A stretch of 64,000 nucleotides of DNA from Asterella californica (taxonomy: Eukaryota; Streptophyta; Marchantiopsida; Marchantiales; Aytoniaceae), in the NCBI GenBank assembly GCA_036924285.1, contig JAYKYS010000002.1, positions 33,278,501 to 33,342,500 of the forward strand, given 5' to 3'. Under the pieces are notes generated by a model, which was not told the origin of the DNA, made no database searches, and worked only from the letters and a program-made list of their open reading frames with translations. The position numbers and the translations under genes were made by a program. This document shows positions 57,627 through 64,000 of the stretch, one piece after another. Positions within the stretch are counted from its first letter, which is position 1. Every line of letters begins with the position of its first letter.

Positions 57627-58381
57627 ATGGAGATGGTTTACGTTTATTGTCAATCAACGCATTCACGCAAGGGACATAATCCTCTTGACTTAGCTGTGTT
57701 CAAGCAGTGTAACCAATGTTATAACAAAACGAACCTCGGTATTGCTACGTGCGAAGCGGCTATGGAGAATGAGATTGATGATGACAATGCTTTCATAGTG
57801 ACAGTGGAGTGTGATCATTCAGATATGATTCATGTTGTAAGCTTAAGTGTAACCTCAACCTAAGTAAACTCAAGTTAAGCATTGGGTGCTGGTTGGTTAT
57901 ACCCTTACTTATTGTAATGTGTAATATTTGTTTATGTCAGATTGGACTTTGTGCTGCTTTCATCCAATCCTATAATGTAGAAATACGAATGGTCAAAATT
58001 AGGGATCGGGAGTTCAAGTTGACCCTTGACTTAATCCGGGAAGCCTTTGTTATCCCTGAAGGATCTGTGATGTTACCTCCCTTCGTAAGACACGTCCGAA
58101 TAGACGATTGGTTTCCTGAGTATGATAAAGTCGAGAAAAGATACTTCGCAAGAGAATGTGCTTTCGAAGGATGGAGATATGCTTTTCAATGCTTGAATGC
58201 GGTTCTCTTGACGAGAAGAAGATCTAAAGCTGTTACAGGTCAACTCGCCTTATACGTAAAATCTAAAGTGGAAGGAGAAGATAAGGATTACGACTGGTCT
58301 TTGTTCATGTTTGAGAATGTGGAGGCAGAAGTGTTGCATCTGCAAAACACATATGAGAACAGAGAAAAGGAGTATCCATAG
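57627..58381 (+). CDS. Two-exon protein of unknown function
   Basis: Exon 1 57627-57836 (70 codons from ATG), GT-AG intron 57837-57940, exon 2 57941-58381; both joins are in phase 0. Exon 1 has a Cys/His-rich start (YCQSTHSRKGHN, CNQCYNKTN, VECDHSDM), possibly metal-binding. Exon 2 reads FIQSYNVEIRMVKIRDREFK, LIREAFVIPEG, RIDDWFPEYDKVEKRYFA, RYAFQCLNAVLLTRRRSKAV, DWSLFMFENVEAEVLHL. This resembles TE-associated plant proteins that I cannot name precisely. A stop at 58379-58381 is followed in another frame by MALTHLMRHLGILSEEALVF (58396-58629), which looks like the natural continuation, so a frameshift or a missed splice is likely. Confidence 0.6.
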
Positions 58382-58395
58382 AAACTTTCTACGGG

Positions 58396-58629
58396 ATGGC
58401 TTTAACCCATCTCATGCGACACTTGGGTATATTGAGCGAGGAGGCGTTAGTATTCTCCATTGAACACGAAGTACAAGAGAGTACTCCTCATCCAAATATC
58501 CACCAGGATGAGCTTGGCGTGGATCACGATGATGGAGTAACTATTTTCTCTTTACTTGTGTATTATTTGCTTGCTTCTGTTACGTTGGCTCTGTGTAAAG
58601 TTCAGTTGGCTCTGTGTAAAGTTCAGTGA
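58396..58629 (+). pseudogene. Frameshifted continuation of the 57627 gene
   Basis: 77 codons in another frame: ALTHLMRHLGILSEEALVF, an acidic linker, then a hydrophobic segment and a duplicated LALCKVQ end. It probably once continued the upstream protein. Confidence 0.45.
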
Positions 58630-58730
58630 AATTTCTGTTTAGTGTTTGCTCGCTGTAAAGTGTAGTGTTGTTGTTGAGTGTTGTGTTGTTCGATCCGCTG
58701 ATAGCACAGTGCGACGGTCCTAGCTGATCT

Positions 58731-61700
58731 TGTGGTGTCCACAAATTATAGGATTGAAGATTTTTAAAATTTTTAAAGTTAATAACGTACCTATGTAATT
58801 TAAATAACCTTATTGCTTAAGATTACACCTTGCTTAGAGGAAAGATGGTCTTAAGAACTTTTTTGTGAGAGAAGTCGACTTCTTCCGAAGACGAAAGAAG
58901 GACATCTTCCGAGAAGACGCTTCTCGACCAGGTCTTTGGCAGACGGAAGAAGGAAGACGGAAGACGGAAGATGAAAGACGGAAGACGGAAGACAGACATC
59001 TTCCGGAAGACGATGACTGGACCTTCGAGGTACCAACCACGTGTCACATCACCGCAGAAGAGTAGGTACTACCTAGTAGTGGGTGAATCGGGGTTACCAA
59101 GACGTTATCTTAAAACACGGGGAAGATACGACGAGGCGCATTAGCGTAAGATCGATCGTCTACTTCTCACAGTGAAGGACGTCTGCATTTTGAGAAGTCG
59201 GTTGTCATCGAGGTGTCGAATTGGACCAGGAAGTAAGGAGAGTGTAATTGAGAACTCAGAGAACCGAATTGAAGAACGAGAGAGAGCGAGGACGATTCTG
59301 TGAGAGCTGGAAGCACAGTCAAGCTGAAGAAATCTCTTCGGATTCCAGGAAGCAGACATTGAGGGTCGATTAGAGAAGTTTCCAAGGAAGAGAAGGATCG
59401 ATTGCAACAGCAGAGAGGTGCAGCTCAAGATTGACGATAAGAGCAGGTTCGTGGGATCACATTGGAGTTGGGATTGAGATATGAAGCGCGTAGAAAACTG
59501 AAGGTACACCAGAAACAGCCAGAAGCTGTACTGAGGTTCTTCCCGTTGTCGTGATGTGAATCATTTCACATAGTAAATGATTCACCTCTTTGCTAGGAGT
59601 TAGTCTCTCTGAGTGAAGTTAAGATGTCAGAGAAGTCGATTATGGAGACTGTGGACATTGGCAGCTACGGGTTACGCTTCTACTCCGACACTTGGGAGTT
59701 AGTAGCGATAGAAGTTAGCTTAATGTTACTTCTAGTCCTTCATGCATTTATTAACACCGTTGTGTATATGTTTTAAGTCCTAGTAGGCTGATAGTATGCT
59801 AGTTATATTGTTCAAGCATTTGTGCGCTTGTGCAAGTGACTTCTTACTTGTCTATGAAGTTCAATGTACATAACTTAGATTTACCATGTTGATAAGGTTT
59901 AAGCTCATGGGTTGTACTTACGTGTTGCTCATGCACGCTTTTTAGCTGGTTTAAGTTTACTTTCAGGGCTGCGTGTCATTTTAAGTAGTTTAAGATTTAC
60001 GTTGGCATTTTAGGGGAGCTAACGTGGTAGCCTATGAATGAAGTTAAGTTACCACGTGGATTAGGGTACTAAAGGACAACCAAGTGGAGCTATGAACTCT
60101 CATTGGTCCATTTTTGTTTTTTGTAAAACTCTAAATTAGAAACAAAAGTCTAAAGGAGAGTTCGAGGACACTGCAAAATTTGAGAGCACAAGAAGATAGA
60201 GCTCGTTGTGCCAAGCACTGTCAGTGAAATTCTTGATCGATTTGGATCAATAAACAAGGAGTTATGTCAATTTGAAGTTTGAGTTGAGTCAGAATTGCAT
60301 CACTTTGGTTGGATTTGGGGTTTTCAGTGTCAATTGCAGCAGAATCGAGGAAAACCTTTATAGCTTTAAACCTTTGTAGTTGCGTTCACTGTCAGCGGGG
60401 CTACGACTGACCAAAAAGTTTCAAGTCATTTGAGTGAGTGAGTAATTCAGGGCGGCCGCTGAAGCAGAGGGGGTCTGAAAAGCTCTCAATCTAGAGCAGC
60501 AACTTCAGAGAACGAGATCTGGAGAACGGTGTACAATCAGGAGTCCCAACTTCACAGGGGTGTTCAGCATCCTGTAGACTCCAAATCCTGTAAGAATCTT
60601 TGAAAGTGATCGAGCCAATTTTCTGTTGTAGGTCGAAATAGCTATCTGAGTATCAGAAATTGCCGCAATATCTTTGTCCAGAACTTTTCTGTCCATATCT
60701 TGGTGCCAGAATTTGGTCTCAAGCTGAAACTTCGTGTGTGTGCTCAATGGGGCCTCTTTTACATGTAGGAGAAGTTTAGAAGTCTAAACCTTCACATATT
60801 TCTCAATCTTGAGTGTCAAAGTTCATCGTCTGATCTTATCATTGCTAGTTAAGCCTGAACTTTGCTTCCTGAACATATCAAAAGAGCCAAGTATGAGTGT
60901 TTTACAGTGTCACCTTGTAACCTGAAGCCTATCCTTTGAGTAAACCAACCATAGCTATAAACCTAGTGCTTTCTTGAGTAAACATATCATAGCCTTCACG
61001 GTCATAACACAGCCAGAAGGTTCCGCCCTTCCCAAGAAAACTCTCACCTCGACACCGTGTTCTTTCCCCTTCCCACCGCTTTCCGTCTCTGATTTGATGT
61101 TCCCCGCGCTTCTCCGCTCGTTTGCAGGAAGCCCATCGATCGATTCTCCTACTCTGAAATTCTCTCTGTGAGAATTGGACAAATTGCGTTGTCTAATTTT
61201 CGACAGTCATCTTCCCACTTCTTTCCAAGTAGGAATCGAGCTTCCTCATCTCTCATTCTTAAATTCGATCACCTAACTATCAATTTCCCTACCCTATCAC
61301 ACCTTTGTTCCCGAAGCCATGGACAGAAGACGCTTCCGAAGATCTGAACATCTTCGGAAGACGCTTTTGAATGTCTAAACGTCTTCGGAAGACGACTTTG
61401 TCCAATTCGTATCGAGATTAGATTGGATTGGTTTTGTGTTGAGAGAGGCTTGGTACGAATCCTGAGTGACTTGGTGAGTTGATTGTTGTTTCAAGAAGCT
61501 GTAAGTTGAAAACCAGGCTTGTGCCTCCCTATCTTCCGAGCTTCTCAAATCCACATCTTCTTAGAGAGACTAGAAGATTGAGAAGGCTGGCAGAATGTGC
61601 GAGAAGACGTGAGGGTCCTTTACGGGTCTCTTCTGTCCGACCCATAGCAGTGGAGCACTTAGGATCCACGTACGGACGGTCTTATGGATAAGCGATCCCA

Positions 61701-62512
61701 GAAGACGGAGTAGTCGGAGTAACGACAGAAGAAGAAAGAAGTCTTCTTTCCACAGCAAAAGACGACATCCTCGAGTAGAAGACTGTGTAACTGTAAGCGA
61801 ATTTGTGGTCTTCTCTCCCCAAATTACTACAAGTAGTGATGGCTTGTTAGTCAGGATCCGGACTAGAAGCCTGTCGGAGTCTTAATTTCTCATTTTCATC
61901 TTGTTTCCTCTTGTTTGGATTTTCTCTTCTTCCCCATCTTCTCTCATCTTCTTATCTTCTTCTAGTGAGCTTCCGAGACTTCTATTGAGCTTCCGTGAAG
62001 GTGAATGTCGTTGTAGTGCTGCAGGAAGACCGTTTCGTAGACAGAAGCTTGAGAAGGCTACATGGGGCATACACCCTGTGATTGATCTAACCCCGTTGGA
62101 AATTGGAAGAGCAATTGTGTGATAGACAGTGATAATTTGACGAGTACGAAGCAGGAGTAGTCTTCTGGAGGTGTGAGAAGTAGAGTTGAGTCCTCAGACA
62201 AGAATTACTTCGGGAAGACTGTCATGGGAAGACTGGAAGCCGTGACCTAGAAGCAAAAAATGTCTTCCCGAGCTTCCCAGTACATATCTGTGTGATATTT
62301 TAGGTGGTAGTTGTTTGTTTAGGTCCAGAGCACTCTTGAAGGGTCTGAAAGCCGTGTGGTTTTGTGAGAAGATGGGAATTCTAGATAAAACTCGTGTGTT
62401 TATGTATTTGAACAGATCTTAGAACTTAGAGCAGCGATACTTGTGCAAATCCTATGTGGGAACGATATCTTGTATACTAAATGGGCAAAAGGAGCAATCC
62501 TGCGACACTACA
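58731..62512 (+). mobile_element. R2 LTR-like repeat, full length (copy d)
   Basis: TGTGGTGTCCACAA...CACTACA, about 2.27 kb after removing the nested solo LTR. It contains GGAAGAC tandem words (58940-59010) and many GAAGAC/GTCTTC sites, but no ORF. TG...CA ends suggest an LTR. No matching target duplication was found (ATCT before, GATA after), so the assignment is uncertain. Confidence 0.55.
59547..61054 (+). repeat. Solo LTR of G1-like gypsy (1508 bp)
   Basis: Perfect terminal inverted pentamer TGTCG...CGACA, flanked by CCGT (59543-59546 and 61055-61058). The empty site is visible in R2 copy b (~47451-47460, TTCCCATGTTC). No internal coding region, so it is a solo LTR left by recombination. 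Collinear with 21360-22732. Confidence 0.88.
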
Positions 62513-63150
62513 GATAGCACAGTGCGACAGGCCTGAGGTCGCATTGTGCTATCAGGTGCTGCACGATCAATGCAACAGTAGCCAGGTCGCACTGAGCGCG
62601 CGGTCTTACGGTGTCGCACTACGCGGAGGTCTTTCTCTTCGCCCAATGCGCACGGCCATTGCGACCGTGTCCCTCTCCACTGAGCGTACGGCCTTAAGGT
62701 GTTGCACTGAACGTAGTGCAAAAAAATTCCTACGTCGCACTGAACACTTTGCTCTATGCGAAAAGAACGGTGTCGCACTGAGCAATAACTGCGAGCAAGA
62801 ACTTTTGTGGACTCGCACTCAGTGCGATCGTGGTCCGGTCGCACTGAGCGCGTGGTCTTAAGGTGTTGCACTGAACGCTGTGCAACAAAAACTACGTCGC
62901 ACTGAACACTTCGCTCAGTGCGAAATGAACAGTGTCGCACTGAGCAGTAACTGCAAGCAAGAAAGCTTAAGGACTCATGCTCAGTGCGACACGGTCGCAC
63001 TGAGCTTGCGAGCTTAAGGCGGCGCTCCGTGCGACGAGAGCGCCGGAGCACTGTGCGCGGTCTCTCCACTTCGCACTGCGCTCAGTGCGATGGGTCTGAG
63101 ATCGCATTGCGCTCAGTGCGACGGATATGAGATCGCACTGAGGTCTTTTA
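62513..63150. repeat. GTCGCACTGAGC motif array
   Basis: At least eleven TCGCACT(G) and six CAGTGCGA words. Larger units recur at ~62673, ~62842 and ~62998 (spacing 169 and 156 bp) with CTTAAGG.GTTGCACTGAACG, CGTCGCACTGAACACTT and GTCGCACTGAGCA.TAACTGC. Direct and inverted forms alternate, so short hairpins are possible. One more copy lies at ~58700 on the other side of R2 copy d. Confidence 0.8.
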
Positions 63151-63318
63151 CTTCCTAAGCTTTATACATCGCATCGAACATCTGATGTAGGAGGATCAGA
63201 GACTCTATTGAACAAGAGGAAAGAGGAGGAAGACTTAGATGCTCGACTCGCGATCAAAAGAGAAGAAGAAGAAACTTTGAATCTCCGAATAGCAGAAGCG
63301 AGCTAGAGAGAGGAAGAC

Positions 63319-64000
63319 ATGTACGACCGACTGCAAATACAGGAGGAGTTGGAGAGGTTAAAAACGGATGTCACTCGACTTCGTTCCAAACTCTTCTATC
63401 TCAGATTGACAGATCCTCCTATGATCAGGAGGAAGATGCTGATTTTAGATCTGAACGGGTTGTTGATAAGAACTAGACGTAATGACTTAGAGCTCCAAGG
63501 AGCTAAAGAGAGTGGTTACCAAGTTGAGAGTGCCAAAAAGGATTTATTCTACGTGGCACGAAAAGGAGTTAAAGAGTTCATGGAGATATGCTGTCATGAT
63601 TTTCAAGTGCTGATATGGACATCTAAAACTCTTAGCAACTGCAATGCCATCCTACGATCAATGGAAACCAAAAAGTACTTGTCTACAAGGATTGCTTCGG
63701 GCCAGGTAAATAAATAAACTCAATGCTATCAAAATCATTTTAGATGTTATCAGTTTTCACTTTGCACCTACTTACCTTCTCGTAAAATTATACTACGCAA
63801 ATATGTAGAATCTTCGGACAACCTATGTGTACTCGTTTCAAGACGACCAGAGAAGCTACCACGGATAATTACTTGTATCTGAAAGATTTTTCTTGACTGT
63901 TCGCTTTTAACTTATGTACATGTTTAGATGATTCTCTCGAGAAGAATAGTACTAATCATCCCTACAACGCAATCCATCCTCCCTCTTTCATGCCTGAGTC
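63319..64000 (+). CDS. FCP1/NIF-like HAD phosphatase family protein (partial)
   Basis: ATG 63319 gives a short coiled coil (IQEELERLKTDVTRLRSKL), then MLILDLNGLLI (HAD motif I; DxD is DLN), FYVARKGVKEFMEICCHDFQVLIWTSKT (motif II region). Exon 1 appears to end at 63705 (CAG|GTAAAT). A second coding block near 63809-63895 reads GQPMCTRFKTT...YLYLKDF. A third after an AG at 63934 gives DDSLEKNSTNHPYNAIHPPSF (DD motif) to the window end. Members remove phosphate from Ser/Thr, for example on the RNA polymerase II tail; with Asn at the second Asp position activity is uncertain. Upstream the same frame is open with a Lys/Glu-rich coiled coil but has a TAG just before ATG. Exon phases after 63705 are not fully resolved. 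Confidence 0.7.

Noticed and set aside
62452..63069. 205-codon minus-strand ORF rich in Arg, Ser and Cys
   Set aside because: It is the translation of the GTCGCACTG array; repetitive composition and no domain.
1..64000. CRISPR arrays, bacterial operons, ribosome-binding sites, rRNA genes
   Set aside because: None seen; the sequence is eukaryotic and repeats lack a regular repeat-spacer pattern.

Overview
The window looks like nuclear DNA of a streptophyte, most likely a non-seed land plant or a charophyte-grade alga. Reasons: a plant-type elongator tRNA-Met gene with an intron, GT-AG introns, plant-like Ty1/copia and Ty3/gypsy elements, a plant-type LINE (DUF4283-like ORF1, zf-RVT-like ORF2 C-terminus), and a Ty3/gypsy element carrying a DNA methyltransferase, an architecture I know from charophyte algae. 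No species can be named from the sequence alone.

Layout. 1-680: 3' end of a long LTR-like dispersed repeat (R2). 681-3675: truncated Ty1/copia (-). 3676-12480: the main low-copy stretch, holding tRNA-Met(CAU), two copies of a structured ~330-bp repeat, a pogo-like MITE, a multi-exon acid-lipase-like gene (-) and two perfect inverted repeats. 12500-13577: gypsy-family G1 gag fragment (+). 13578-15723: 5' half of a LINE (-). 15742-19300: unexplained DNA with one coiled-coil ORF. 19300-25368: decayed G1 element (+) with an internal LTR. 25459-25990: copia gag fragment (-). 27805-28289 and 47171 onward: an R2 copy. Inside it, 28290-47170, sits a Ty3/gypsy element (-) coding for Gag, protease, a C5-cytosine DNA methyltransferase, RT, RNase H, integrase and a C-terminal PHD finger. 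Its integrase is split by a younger, almost intact Ty3/gypsy element (29865-38815, -). 48657-50640: an R2 copy (-) with a 250-codon ORF. 50596-51776: G1 RT fragment (-). 51777-56739: 3' half of the LINE (+). 57627-58650: two-exon unknown gene. 58731-62512: R2 copy split by a 1508-bp solo LTR. 62513-63150: GTCGCACTGAGC motif array. 63319-64000: FCP1/HAD-type phosphatase-like gene, cut by the window end.

Two results stand out. First, the retrotransposon at 28290-47170 joins a cytosine methyltransferase (a chromatin writer) with a PHD finger (a likely histone reader) in one element. Second, the two LINE halves, 38 kb apart and in opposite orientation, complement each other and share an 18-bp target-site duplication. 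They are best read as one insertion split by a ~38-kb inversion (breakpoints near 13577 and 51776).

Dating by nesting: R2 < methyltransferase element (LTR cores ~96-97% identical by eye) < inner gypsy (LTRs ~98-99% identical by eye). All three well-bounded LTR insertions have 4-bp target duplications. All identities are hand estimates.
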